Below, piece after piece: positions 53,849 through 64,000 of a DNA stretch of 64,000 bases (position 1 is its first letter; every line of letters starts with the position of its first letter). The DNA is from Novakomyces olei (Eukaryota > Ascomycota > Novakomycetes > Novakomycetales > Novakomycetaceae). The stretch spans positions 1,442,001 through 1,506,000 of the forward strand of contig JADEYG010000007.1 in NCBI GenBank assembly GCA_016906335.1, given 5' to 3'. The notes under the pieces are model-generated. The model was given only the letters and a program-made list of their open reading frames with translations. It was not told where the DNA came from and did not search any database. The position numbers and the translations under genes are program-made.

Positions 53849-55295
53849 ATGGTAAGACTTTGCCCCAACACTGCTAACGACATAGGCTCGCTGGTGCGGA
53901 TTTGGGCTCAGTGAGAGTGTGTCTTACACTAACCTGACTGCCTATTATACGTTTTGCGCAGCGACAGTATGCATTCTCGTGTTTGTCAGTGCCACTCAGG
54001 CCTTTGTGCTTACCGACGCGATCGGCCTGGACCACAATATCGGCGCGGCCGTTGGCGTTTTGACGGTTGCCGATGAGTCTGTGTCTATGGTTTTAACACT
54101 CGTTTGGGGGCTCTTGGCAGACCGCGTCGGACCGGCTCGAGTGGCCACCTTTGGCTTTCTTATAATATCTGTATCTCTCTGGTTCTTCCCCACTGCCAAA
54201 TCTGTGTACCCTCAGCTGCTACTGCTCCGGGCCTGTTTTGCGTGTGGAGCAAGTGCCGCGTCCACCATGATCAGCACCTGCCTTCGTGAATTATCCATAC
54301 AACAAGACCCCACGTCTGGCCGCCGAGTTAATGGCCGATTAGCGGGTCTAGTCGGCGTCTTTTCCGGCATTGGTGCCATTCTTTCCCTCACCGTCCTGCT
54401 GCCTTTGCCAACACGTCTCGCCCAAGGCCGAACTCGGTTTGGTGCAGTGCAGTTGTCTTTTCAAATTGTAGCTGTTGCCGCATTGTGCATTGCTTGCCTG
54501 TGCTACTTTGGACTGGGCAGTGGACCGGGCAGGCAAGGACGATTGACGTCGACGTCGACGCCGACACATTCACGGCTTTTTAATTTACAGGGGTTTCGAG
54601 CAGCTGCACATGACAAGAGAATTGCTGTCTCCTTTGTTGGAGGCTTTGTAGCAAGGGCGGCAAGTGTTACAATCTCTGCTTTTATCCCCGTCTTTGTTGT
54701 ACACTATTTCCTTCGCCAAGGACTATGCGATATTGATCCAGGCGCTCCGGCTTCCGAGGTCAAATTACGCTGCCATCATGCTTACGCAGAGTCTGCTTCC
54801 CTTACAGGTACAACTCAACTCACTGGCTTGATTGCTTCGTGGTTGGTGGGCAGGGTCTCTGATGCGATTGATCCCTGCTTGACACTACTACTCTCCTGCG
54901 TACTGGGTGTGGCTGGTTTCACTGCTTTTTCCCTCGTCCAGGACCCACAGCAGGTGATGGCCTATATTGCCAGTGTCCTTATGGGCCTCGCTCAGATTGG
55001 GTGCATCGTAACCTCACTAAACCTTTGCACGGGCGACTATGTGAGTGTAGATACCAGTGGATCTATAACGGGAATTTACTCTTTCTTTGGGGGGCTGGGC
55101 ATAATAACCGTTTCCCTTGCTGCCGGCCAGTTTATGGAGCGATTTTCTCTCCCGTCTCTGCCTTTCTACGTTATGGCGGGTCTCTCTGGACTCGCTGCGG
55201 TTGTTATATCGGCAATATTGCTTGCAAGATTTCTTGGGCAAGAAAACGACACAGAGGAGCGGGCTGCTCTTATTGCTCACAATGATTCCCTATAG
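53849..55295 (+). CDS. Major facilitator superfamily transporter
   Basis: Proposed exons 53849-53851 (ATG only) and 53886-55295 give 470 aa. The long frame has no ATG before its first membrane span; a 34-nt intron (GTAAGA ... GCTAACGACATAG) would supply the start and give MARWCGFGLSESVSYTNLTA. About twelve hydrophobic spans are visible. The loop between spans 2 and 3 reads GLLADRVGPARVATFG, the MFS signature D-R-x-G-x-R. The second half starts near FVGGFVARAASVTISAFIPV with GLIASWLVGRVSD. The tail is acidic with a dileucine-like EERAALI. The substrate is unknown. It is convergent with the ZC3H3-like gene (117 bp). Confidence 0.8.
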
Positions 55296-55412
55296 TACTT
55301 GTGACCCTGCCCGGCATTTGTGTCGAACAACGGCCATGTTTATTTAAAGTAATCTCTTATTAATGCATTGGACTTGGCAGTCAAGATTGATCGTGTACTA
55401 TCTATTCATCCC

Positions 55413-56887
55413 TTAGTCCAATTTGAGGAAATCCTGATCGCCAAAGGCTTCACTTTCCTCGGCATCACTTTCCAACGCATCACTTTCAAACTCGTCATCA
55501 TCGTCATCCTTGCCATCATCTTCATCATCATCTTCGCTTTCGTCATCTTCGCTTTCGTCATCTTCGCTTTCGTCGTCTTCGCTTTCGTCATCTTCGCTTT
55601 CGTTTTCTCCGCTTTCATCATCTTTCTCTTCTCGTCCTGCTCGCTCTGCAATAGTATTCTTTTCCCGTTCAGCTGTATTTTTTGCTATTGCTTTTTCTCT
55701 GCGCAAACTCTGCCGTGATACGTGCCGTTGATGGCACTCGGGACCACGAGGACAATAACCGTTCTTACTAAAGTCCGCGCAAATTTCTCCCGCCTCGTCC
55801 ACGCCGACATGTGGGTACCGGCAGTCTGGCTTCGTACAAATGCCTTTTAGAAAATGAGAACAGTGTGGTGCGTTGTAAGCAGTAGGGTTGTGTGAAAGTG
55901 GGCAAGCTTCAGAGTCAAGCGGACACGAATGATTGAGGTATTTCGGGCATGCCGTAAGGTGATCCGGATTATGTACATACGGACAGTCCAATCCTTTGCG
56001 ACATTTTCCTGGACTTTAGTATCACAAAATCAAGTAAATAAATAAATAAATAAAATTTTCTCTTTTCTTCTTCATACCTGTCGTGTCATAGTATCGACAA
56101 TCCTTTTGTTTCATTGATCTATGGATTAGAAATGTGCAAATAAAGACTGATGCTCGAAAGCGTAAAACAATGCAGTGCAATAGAATACATACTTTCGACG
56201 CTTCACATAAGCAGCACGCCATAAATGCCCATTTTTGCTACGGATATAGGGCACTCCGTCAATATTGACCCGTGATTTCAAATTTGCCGATGAAGAATCC
56301 TCACGCTGAAGCCGTTTCCCTCCTCGCTCCACGCGATACCGCACTCCACCAATAGTAACAACGCCTCCACTTTGTTTTCGCTTCTCCAGTAATAACTGGG
56401 TCAACCTTCTGCGCGCCTCTACTCTTTCCTTTAATTTTTGTTTGCGCTCCCGATTTTCACGTATTGCCTTTGTGCGGGCAGTAACCTCGTTGTCGTACAC
56501 GTTTTGAGCAATCAGCTGTCTGTGCCGATCTTGCTTGTTGACAAACCGCTGTTGACTCGGTTCGTCTTCTTCAGCGTTTTTGCCCTTTGATAAAACTAGT
56601 TTTCGATTCCGAGAGTTTACACTCTTCGTAGACGCCTGTCGTTTCCGTTCCTCGTCGTCCTCGCGACTCCATGTCAAATGACGCTTCCACGACGGCCGAG
56701 GCTTTATGACATCCTCCTTCCCAACTGTCACTTTAGAATATCATTCAACAGCGAATAAAATTAAAAAAAAAAAATAACAAAAAATGAAAATAAATAAAAG
56801 CAGGCACTTACACTGAGTCGAACGGTGCCGATTAATAGCTCCAGCGTAAGCGGCAATCTGCCGCAGCAGTTCGTCCTCGCTAGGCAT
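55413..56887 (-). CDS. CCCH zinc-finger protein, ZC3H3-like
   Basis: Four exons, 56887-56812, 56730-56193, 56118-56078 and 56008-55413, give 416 aa. The N-terminus is MPSEDELLRQIAAYAGAINR, then a basic coiled-coil region (RKQKLKERVEARRRLTQLLL) and GGVRYRVERGGKRL. The 41-nt exon 3 gives the start of the first finger (MKQKDCRYYDTT) and exon 4 continues GKCRKGLDCPYVHNPDH. Further CCCH fingers are CPKYLNHSCPLDSEACPLSH, CSHFLKGICTKPDCRYPH and CADFSKNGYCPRGPECHQRH. Five tandem fingers after a basic N-terminal half is the ZC3H3 layout, involved in nuclear mRNA 3'-end processing and export. The tail is a long Asp/Glu/Ser repeat (ESEDDESEDDESEDD type). Confidence 0.85.
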
Positions 56888-57046
56888 AGTTGTTGATTTG
56901 CGTGCAATAGAATATACGAGTTTATGACTGTAAAAATATATATTGTACTATTATATATTATTATATGTTATCATATATTTGTTAATGGTAAATGGGTGAA
57001 AGAATAAATAAATTTATTTCATATTAATCCTTTATCGATCACAGCC

Positions 57047-58435
57047 ATGACGCGGTGGCAGCGAGCTTACTCGACGGTAAAGCCGAGCCCGGCAGTCAAT
57101 GCTTACGTCCCTCACACGGGAAAGTACCCCCGAGGCTTTGAGCTTGGAGCAGTTCATGCCGGCATCAAGCCTGGATCCAAAAAGCTGGATCTAGCGCTGA
57201 TCGCTTCAAATCCCCAGTGCCATGCTGGAGCAGTTTACACTACGAATGCCTTCCAGGCTGCACCAGTGCAGGTGAGCAAAATGGTGCAGGAGAGCACAGG
57301 TGGTGCTCGTATTACGGGGATCGTAGTCAATTCAGGCTGTGCTAATGCTGTAACTGGGAAACGAGGATTAGAAGACGCTCGCTGGATGTCCACAGCGACA
57401 GATCAGCTGTGTGGCAATCACCATGCAAAGCACGATGCACCGCGTACCCTTGTCATGTCCACCGGCGTGATTGGGCAGTTGTTGCCGATGGATAAGATAA
57501 GAGCAGTCTTTACGCATTTGAAACGGCACTTGGGGGCCGATCATGAGCACTGGCTCCAAGTAGCAAAGGCCTTCATGACAACGGATACTTTTCCCAAACT
57601 TTATTCGCAGCAAATAACGCTGAATGGCCACACATACACCATCGCTGGCATTGCTAAAGGCGCTGGTATGATCAACCCAAACATGGCTACACTGTTGGGG
57701 GTTATTGCTACGGACGCTCCATTAGACGCCAAGGCGACTCAAGATATTGTGCGCTATGCCGCAGACCGGTCATTCAACCGTATCACCATCGACGGTGACA
57801 CTTCTACCAACGATACTATAGCATTGCTTGCGAACGGAGCCGCAGGCGGGGATGAAATTCATCATGAACGGCACCAAGAAGCCTACACGGAGATTCGAGA
57901 CGCGGTAACCCAGGTGGCCCAGCACCTGGCACAGCTCGTTGTTCGTGACGGCGAGGGTGCTACAAAATTTGTGACTATTGACGTGGAGGTGAGTGCGGTA
58001 TCGTCTTTTTTTACCCCGTTTTTTTTTGCCTATATTCGTTTCCGAATGGATGGCTAATTTCAGGATGCTACCTCGGAAGAGCAGGCTACTGTTGTAGCCA
58101 AGACTATTGCCAATTCGGCTCTGGTTAAAACGGCACTCTTTGGCCAGGACGCTAATTGGGGCCGTGTTTTGTGTGCCATTGGGTACAGCGGGGTCACTAT
58201 TGTCCCCAACCTTGTCAATGTGGCCTTTGTACCCTCTGATGGGTCACCAGTTCTGCAACTCGTGAAACATGGGGAACCTCAGCCCGTTGATGAAGACCGT
58301 GCGGCTCAAGTGCTTGCGCTGTCTGAAATCCAAATTAGCGTCAACCTTGGTCTTGGAGGTGGCGCATCCAGCCGTGTTTGGACGTGTGATTTGAGCCATG
58401 AGTATATTAGCATCAATGCGGATTATAGGTCTTGA
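57047..58435 (+). CDS. ARG7: Mitochondrial ornithine acetyltransferase / N-acetylglutamate synthase
   Basis: Exons 57047-57988 and 58064-58435 give 437 aa. A short presequence (MTRWQRAYSTVKPSP) precedes the ArgJ fold: GFELGAVHAGIKPGSKKLDL, VVNSGCANAVTGKRG, MSTGVIGQ, KGAGMINPNMATLLG and DGDTSTNDT. The Ala-Thr pair in MATLLG is the autocleavage site; the freed Thr is the nucleophile. The 75-nt intron (GTGAGT ... TTTCAG) falls between IDVE and DATSEEQA. The enzyme moves the acetyl group from N-acetylornithine to glutamate, closing the arginine acetyl cycle. It is divergent from the ZC3H3-like gene across 159 bp. ARG7/ECM40 is the budding yeast name. Confidence 0.95.
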
Positions 58436-59136
58436 GCTGATTGGTGTATTTATAAAACAATGTGTTGATACAGATAAATATGTTTTACGTGCGTCTAGTT
58501 TGTTGTAAGAGCACTATTTAGATGTTTAGTGGGGTTTTACAGTTGCAGGCTGCCGTTTACGCATGTCTACTCTGGCCTCCAATGGCACATGCGTTTGTCC
58601 AGCAGACCTATGGTTTGATATATAAAAGTACGTTTTAATTTGCTTATTGCCCTCCTCGATACAAGATAGTTTGGAGGCCGGCATGATGATCTGCTATCTA
58701 CAAAAAGATCTTCAGACACGCTAGACTGTGGATTTATAGTTGAACACTTTGTGAAAAAGATAGATTTCACAAAGCTCATTTGGCTCTCCAGAATATAATG
58801 CAAGCTGCTGTAATGACATAAATCTGAATATTAAGGCTAGGGTTAGGGTTAATGTACATTAATCACTCTACAAAAACTTAAACTTTCAATGTAACGCAGA
58901 CATAATATACTGTTGGCTCTATAATATTCGCATTTAATTATCTAATTTATTCGTTACAACGGTACTATTTACACAATAATTTATTTGTTTATCTTCGGCA
59001 ACTACACAGCAACGGTTGTTTATTGCTAGGGCGACAACGGAACTTTACAAAGTCGGCTCCACTACAGTTTTAGCATTGCTTGCGCAAAGAGCAAAAAGGT
59101 CTTTTGCTCTTTAAATTTCGTTTCCCAATTGCTGCA
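58436..59136. other. Intergenic with a short telomere-like motif
   Basis: It contains CTAGGGTTAGGGTTAA near 58838-58853 and is otherwise AT-rich. No gene. Confidence 0.55.
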
Positions 59137-59570
59137 ATGGCGCCCAAAAAGCCGGCGGGTATCACGAGCCATACAATGAAAGAGGATGCGTTGTCTTTAA
59201 AACGCGCAGACGGCACACAGATTCCGCGGCAAGTATCGCAGCTGCTCCAGTCGACAAATCTGACTGCTCAAGACAAGCTGGAAATTATTGAAACATTACG
59301 GCTAGAAAGTATGCCCTTTTATTTTGTATTTATTGGTGCTTACAAGCAGTGTGCGATAGACTAGAGCGACTCAATTCGCATCGTGAAATCTTACTTTCGA
59401 CTCTAACTTTGCGGGGCGAAATGAGGCTAAATGCCGTTCCAAGAGCCCTGCGGACCGTGAAAATGGGACAATTGCGATCGGAAATAGACCGGATTGAAAA
59501 ACATGGTCGGCCTGGCCGTAAACTCAGTTTGTTTGGCACACGGCTTTCTCAGATACCCCACGATACTTGA
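59137..59570 (+). CDS. NBL1: Borealin-like chromosomal passenger subunit Nbl1
   Basis: Exons 59137-59308 and 59350-59570 give 130 aa; the intron is 41 nt (GTATGC ... AAGCAG). The core NLTAQDKLEIIETLRLE, followed by CDRLERLNSHREILLSTLTL and RGEMRLNAVPRALRTVKMGQ, fits the Borealin N-terminal domain, in which an amphipathic helix ends in R-x-E-L-x-R-V-P-x-x-L-R. In Nbl1/Borealin this helix packs with Bir1/Survivin and Sli15/INCENP to target Aurora B to centromeres and the spindle midzone. The protein is small, as in yeasts, without the long animal C-terminal part. It depends on pattern matching of a short protein, so confidence is moderate to good. Confidence 0.75.
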
Positions 59571-60095
59571 CGGTTGGGATCGATATCCTCCTCTGTATCT
59601 TTTCGCGATTCATTATTGTTGTTTAATATCAGATGGCAAAATTCAGCATTTACATTAACCTTTTTTCATTTCCTCTACAATCATGTAAATACAAAAGTTT
59701 ACAAACACTGGAGGACAGTCCATTTGAACCGCGACATATAAGGCCTATAGTCCTCTGTGAATTGGGTTTGCATAATCTATTTGTAAGGCAAGCAAACCTC
59801 CATCTGGCAGCATCCCATATCAAATGAATTCAGGTCCATTTCTCAAAGCTAAATATAGGCGCCAGTAAATTGGCTTGTTGAAGGGCTTTTAACAGATAAA
59901 AAAAAGTTGCCACTCGATTTCCTACAAGGGCAGAAAAACTTGGACCGGTAAGAAATGCCTATTTTGTGCGTTTTGCCCTTCTTTAAAGATCGTTGCCGGC
60001 ATTCCCATATCGTGTGTTGAGTATGCCATAGTCCCAAAATACAAAAAGCTCAACCCGCCCAACCAGCCGAATGTCTGAGGAAATACACAAGTTTT
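59571..60095. other. Intergenic, convergent 3' ends of NBL1 and RPB4
   Basis: Two short frames (59633-59827 plus, 59849-60037 minus) have no recognisable content. No gene supported. Confidence 0.5.
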
Positions 60096-60713
60096 CTAGC
60101 GCTGAAATTTACGGAGACTCGATAATTCATCGAGAACTTGCTGCAGCCGGGCATCGTCTATACGATCGGCAAGACTTGGGATAAGTGTCTTTGCTTCTTC
60201 CGCTTCTTCACAGCATAAAGTGCCAAGTTGACCTCGCTCGAACGGCCTTAACTGGGGTATCGATTTTAATAAGCTGTTTGTGTCAGAAAAAGTCTGCTAC
60301 TGAATCATTACCGCTCAGCTGCCTGTGCAGACTCGGGCGACGTGAATCTTGCGAACGCATTCGCATAATCAATCGTTTTCCGCATTACACTGATCATTAA
60401 ACAAAGACTCTAGCAGCTTTGATCCATACTCTGTAATGGGAACATCTGCGCCATTCATGGCTTCTTGCCGCTTTGCCAAAACGGCCTCGATCAAGATTTT
60501 TGCTTCGGATACAGTGAGGTTTTGCACGTTTTCAAAGTCTAGAAAATGTTTAATAGTCGTGCGCCGGAACGAAGAGTCGGCTGATTTTGGGGAAAAGCCA
60601 CGAAATAGGGTTTGAAATTGTAGACTGATATTACCATCTGTAAGTTTCAGCTGAGTCGCATCTTCTTCTTGTTGGGGCCGCGATCTGGCAAGTCGTCGTT
60701 CTCTCACCGACAT
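60096..60713 (-). CDS. RPB4: RNA polymerase II subunit Rpb4
   Basis: Four exons, 60713-60635, 60538-60430, 60389-60312 and 60273-60096, give 147 aa. Exon 1 is MSVRERRLARSRPQQEEDAT with the Rpb4 EEDATQLKL motif. Exon 2 is FENVQNLTVSEAKILIEAVL, exon 3 is VMRKTIDYANAFARFTSPES, and exon 4 is RPFERGQLGTLCCEEAEEAK followed by TLIPSLADR. Introns are 96, 40 and 38 nt and only these junctions keep phase 1, 2, 2. Rpb4 pairs with Rpb7 in the Pol II stalk and links transcription to mRNA decay. No single reading frame covers more than a third of the gene. It is divergent from TRS23. Confidence 0.9.
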
Positions 60714-60777
60714 GTTTGTGATCCTTTGCAATAAGATTATTGCATTTTATTTATACCGAAAATCACAGTCTGTATGG

Positions 60778-60780
<3 letters not shown>

Positions 60781-60864
<84 letters not shown>
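60781..60864. repeat. (TAA)n microsatellite
   Basis: About 28 copies in the 217-bp divergent promoter between RPB4 and TRS23. Confidence 0.98.
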
Positions 60865-60865
<1 letters not shown>

Positions 60866-60930
60866 GTTCAAGACTAGGCCGTTTGTTACCTTTTGTTGAA
60901 CCCTGTTGTTTCAACACTTTAGCAAACAGA

Positions 60931-61335
60931 ATGGCAGTTTTTGCCAGTCTTATAATTAACAAAGCTGGTGGTCTCGTTCACAATCGTTCATATAGCAATG
61001 ATTTACAACAACTTTCTTCCAACGATCTGCTGATTATCGCGGGTACTTTTCACGGCATTCACGCAATCGCGTCGCAAGTCTCACCGGCGGGAAAATCGTC
61101 AGGCATTGAAGTAGTTGAGGCAGACCGCTTTAAACTATTTTGCTTTCAAACTAAGACAGGCACAAAATTTATTGTTTTAACAAGCACATCTGAGCAGGGC
61201 GGACCCGCAATTTTAAACAAGATCTATGTGCTCTATGCGGATTACGTTATGAAGAATCCATTTTACCAGCTCGAAATGCCTATTCGATGTGCCGAGTTTG
61301 ATAAGCATTTAGATTCATTACTGAAGACTATATGA
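60931..61335 (+). CDS. TRS23: TRAPP complex subunit Trs23 (TRAPPC4)
   Basis: A single exon of 134 aa from ATG 60931; the frame upstream of it lacks an ATG. It starts MAVFASLIINKAGGLVHNRS, then LSSNDLLIIAGTFHGIHAIA, SSGIEVVEADRFKLFCFQTK, TGTKFIVLTS and the closing YADYVMKNPFYQLEMPIRCA, all characteristic of the longin-like Trs23. It is the small form without the internal insertion of budding yeast Trs23. TRAPP is the exchange factor for Ypt1/Rab1 and Ypt31/Rab11 in ER-Golgi and Golgi traffic. It is convergent with VPS18 (63 bp between stops). Confidence 0.95.
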   Translation: MAVFASLIINKAGGLVHNRSYSNDLQQLSSNDLLIIAGTFHGIHAIASQVSPAGKSSGIEVVEADRFKLFCFQTKTGTKFIVLTSTSEQGGPAILNKIYVLYADYVMKNPFYQLEMPIRCAEFDKHLDSLLKTI

Positions 61336-61398
61336 CATTCTTTACTTTATCAATATTACTATTCCACGATGCAAAAGGGTACAGGCTGTCTATTGTGT

Positions 61399-64000
61399 TT
61401 AGATCTGCCAGGAGGCGGCCTCGTCAGCTGGGGTATCATCAGCAAAGCCTGCGGTAATACTGTCAATCATAATATCGCCACAAAGAATACACTCTTCAGA
61501 AATGATATTCTCTAATTGCTCACGTTTCCGCAATTGGCCCTTGGCAATATCTGCCTGCAGTTCTTTGATCTTGCGCCGAGTCCATGCGTTTGACATTTGA
61601 GCCTTCCGTTCCAGGAGGCAATCTGCATGAAACGCGTGTTGGCATGGGAAAACATACATTGGATCTGGCAGCAGTGGAAGCATACATATTCGACAGCGTT
61701 CTCCAGGTTCAATGATAGCAAACCGGTCGTTCAGCTCTTCAATCTTGGTCTTCATTGTGTCCGTGGATATTGCAAACATATCCATCTCGCGATGCAGTGA
61801 ATCAATTTGTCGGCTGTAGTCTTCTAATATTTCGCATATTTCGTCTTTGAACTCGGCAATCGCCAATGTGTCCGGAAGAATTGGGATCAAATCATCAATT
61901 CTGACGTTTTCATTGCTTTTAAGAAGTTCCAGACATCTAGATGCGTTTAGCGGGAATTGAGCAAAATCAAGCGATTGCTTGATGATACAGTATTTATTAA
62001 AAATTGAGTAAATTAAATTAAATAAACAAACAAAATCGAATGAATAACAACAACACGACATGACGTATTTTACCAACAAGTTAGGACAGAAGAAGACCAT
62101 TTGCATTACCTTGGGACTTGATTAGGATCTTTTAGCATTTCTTTCACGACCCTTATCCATAATTGTTTCTTTTGAGTCTCATTTCCACCGCACTGAAGGA
62201 CAACATTGACAGCGAGATCTAGTTCGCCTTTGCTTAGTGAATAATCCACCGCACTGTCGTACTTTTCTTGGGAACAAAAGATGTGTACCGCTGCACGAAA
62301 CAGTTCGTTTTCAACGCATTTGCTCAAGGCAATGTTATAATCAATACTGTGCTTTGATTGCTGTGCAAAGTCGAGATAGTTCAGTATTTGCTCCTCTTGT
62401 TCTTTTCCATACGAAGTAACTAGATTGAAATAGCAATCGTGAACGTCGGTATCTTCAATCTGTTTCTGGAAAATAGCAAATCTCAGAAACCGTATGGCTT
62501 GATTACCGCGAAAAGGTCGGCCTGCAACTGCGTAATGATATGCCAAAAGCGACGGGAGCAGTTGAGAGACATCGACGAGTCCAACAATTCTCATCCATAC
62601 ATCAACAGTCTCATTGGGCATATTTAACATTAACGAGCTCGCGTGCCTGTACAGCACGGGCGAGGAAACACTGTTTCCCAGGGTATCTATAGCGTTTCGC
62701 CACTCAGAGTTCTCAATGTGATAAGAAAATATAAAATCATAGTCCGCAAAGCTCTCTGCCAATTCAATGAGCTCCTTGTCCCGACCATGGCTAACGATTA
62801 ATTGATACGCTGTGCCTTTATGCAAGTCTGCCTTGTGCGCCTTGATAAAGGCCGAGTACGTTAAGGAGACAGTTTGTCTTTCGCCGACCAAGTCCTTTGT
62901 TCCCTCGGGATCAACACTTGTCTTGGACAGAATTTCATTGTCCAGTCCGCACAAGGATGATATCAACAATTCCAGAACCCAAGTTGAAAGCATTACTCGT
63001 TGCATGTATAACTGTAAACATTAGTATTGGCAATATTACATTACGAAGCAATTCAAGGCGCAGCAATTATGACAGGGAAGACTTTTAAACCAAATTTCAA
63101 TAACACAACTTGTTGATGCCGAAAAAAAATGCTGAAAAGTAGCTTGAAACATCAGGGAAATGGATGAATAGAAATTAAAAATTTTAGAAATAAAAACGCC
63201 AATAAAACCAAATGCATACCGCTGCTTTGGGTAACCGTTTTAATCTCAAGAGCAAGTATCGCAACAAAGCTTTCTGTTGATCGTGTTCCATGAATTGTAA
63301 TCCAACATCATGCACAGGTTTGTTGCTTTTCGCAAAATATTCGGCAGCAGCCATATAATCCTTCTTTTCAAAAAGATGCTCCCCATAGGCAATTAATATT
63401 ATGTCCGTCTGAACTGCATCTTTTGCATTGGCCAGAGCCTTTTCAAACTCCCCATTATCCAAGTATAACAAGGGCATAGACCGATCTTCATCTGTAATTA
63501 CAAGCTCCAGTAAAGTTTCGCGCGAACAGATCCAATATGTGTTTCTAACCGGGTCAGATGCAAGCGCTAGAACTTGCTCATGCCCCTCGGAAAAGACATG
63601 TTGCCGATATGCAGAGCTGCTGGAGTACAAATTGATCGCCACAATTTCATTCCCATTCAATATTATCAAATGATAATGCGTGAGCGTTATCAAAAGTGGG
63701 TCCAGGGGAGACGAAATACTGAAATTGTTAGATATCAAGTTTGTAAAAGGGAAGACTGAAATAAAATAATTTATTCATGAAAGAGAGAAATCCAAAAATA
63801 ACAGTATTGTCTAGGCATTTCAAGTCAAACAAATTCTAAATTATTCGTTTTTAGTCCTTATATACCTGTAGTGTGATGTTATTTCCGAAAGCTGCTTTTG
63901 GCCATTCACGCAATCTCTTAAAGAGCCATACAACACCTGACTATTGTGTAACCACGCAAAATTGCTTGTCATCGTCTCCGAGTCCAAGTAAACGCTCAAC
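61399..64000 (-). CDS. VPS18: Vps18/Pep3, HOPS/CORVET core subunit (partial, 5' end beyond the window)
   Basis: Four exons are seen: 64000-63866 (continues to the right), 63718-63220, 63011-62110 and 61936-61399. They join in phase 2, 0 and 2. The first pieces (NFAWLHNSQVLYGSL, SSPLDPLLITLTHYHLIIL) belong to the Pep3/Vps18 beta-propeller, the middle is the clathrin-heavy-chain-like alpha-solenoid (AAEYFAKSNKPV, MQRVMLSTWVLELLISSLCG, NQAIRFLRFAIFQKQIED). The end has a coiled coil and a RING-like finger, CRICMLPLLPDPMYVFPCQH then AFHADCL and CILCGD. Vps18 is a shared core subunit of the tethers that fuse endosomes and vacuoles. The start lies outside the window, so total length is unknown. Confidence 0.9.

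Noticed and set aside
55500-55670. Plus-strand Ser/Phe/Val-rich frames as a membrane protein
   Set aside because: They are the mirror of the Asp/Glu/Ser repeat in the ZC3H3-like gene.
60071-60184. Small plus-strand frame MSEEIHKFSSAEIYG...
   Set aside because: It is antisense to the conserved last exon of RPB4.

Overview
This window is nuclear DNA from a compact fungal genome, most likely an ascomycete. The evidence is two Zn2Cys6 transcription factors, a RIM15/cek1-type kinase with a receiver domain, a Tea1-like kelch protein, an ATP14-type ATP synthase subunit and a GT34 mannosyltransferase. Gene density is about one per 2.4 kb. More than half of the genes carry short introns (many 34-100 nt) with GTANGT-like donors and a CTAAC-type branch site placed very close to the acceptor. 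Complex I is present (an NDUFS5 homologue), which excludes budding yeasts and fission yeasts that have lost it. The order within the fungi cannot be fixed from sequence alone; an early-diverging ascomycete lineage is my guess.

Layout. 1-0.4 kb: an unassigned gene edge and an intron-containing tRNA. 0.5-7 kb: REV3 (DNA polymerase zeta), NDUFS5, a GSKIP-domain protein and ARL1. 7.3-12.9 kb: a large Tea1-like kelch/coiled-coil protein. 12.9-19 kb: the gene-poor part of the window, with a decayed Ste20/GCK kinase pseudogene, remnants of a fungal NTPase/nuclease-like family and an 8-bp satellite. 19-28.5 kb: a NIPSNAP protein, ATP14, RSM22, RPN5, ureidoglycolate lyase and a PA-TM-RING ubiquitin ligase. 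29.8-34.9 kb: casein kinase 1, a Zn-cluster regulator and a short-chain dehydrogenase. 36.2-40.6 kb: MED4, ALG7 and LCP5. 41-46.3 kb: a second Zn-cluster regulator and a GT34 mannosyltransferase. 47.7-53.3 kb: the RIM15-like kinase. 53.8-64 kb: an MFS transporter, a ZC3H3-like zinc-finger protein, ornithine acetyltransferase, NBL1/borealin, RPB4, TRS23 and VPS18, which runs off the right edge.

Most genes are unrelated housekeeping genes, arranged in divergent pairs (NDUFS5/GSKIP, ALG7/LCP5, RIM15/MFS, ZC3H3/ARG7, RPB4/TRS23, RPN5/ureidoglycolate lyase) and convergent pairs (RSM22/RPN5, MFS/ZC3H3, TRS23/VPS18). There is no metabolic cluster. Three neighbours act in mitochondria (NIPSNAP, ATP14, RSM22), but they are not known to be co-regulated. 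Intergenic spaces and some introns are rich in perfect short tandem arrays (3-19 bp units) and in short TTAGGG-type motifs.

I found no clearly novel biological system. The observations most worth a second look are the missing CysA zinc module in REV3, the multiply broken GCK kinase, the NTPase/nuclease-like fragments in opposite orientation, an intron apparently placed straight after a start codon, and unexplained conserved-looking sequence just downstream of casein kinase 1. Exon structures were worked out by hand from splice motifs, reading phase and family knowledge; no alignment was run.
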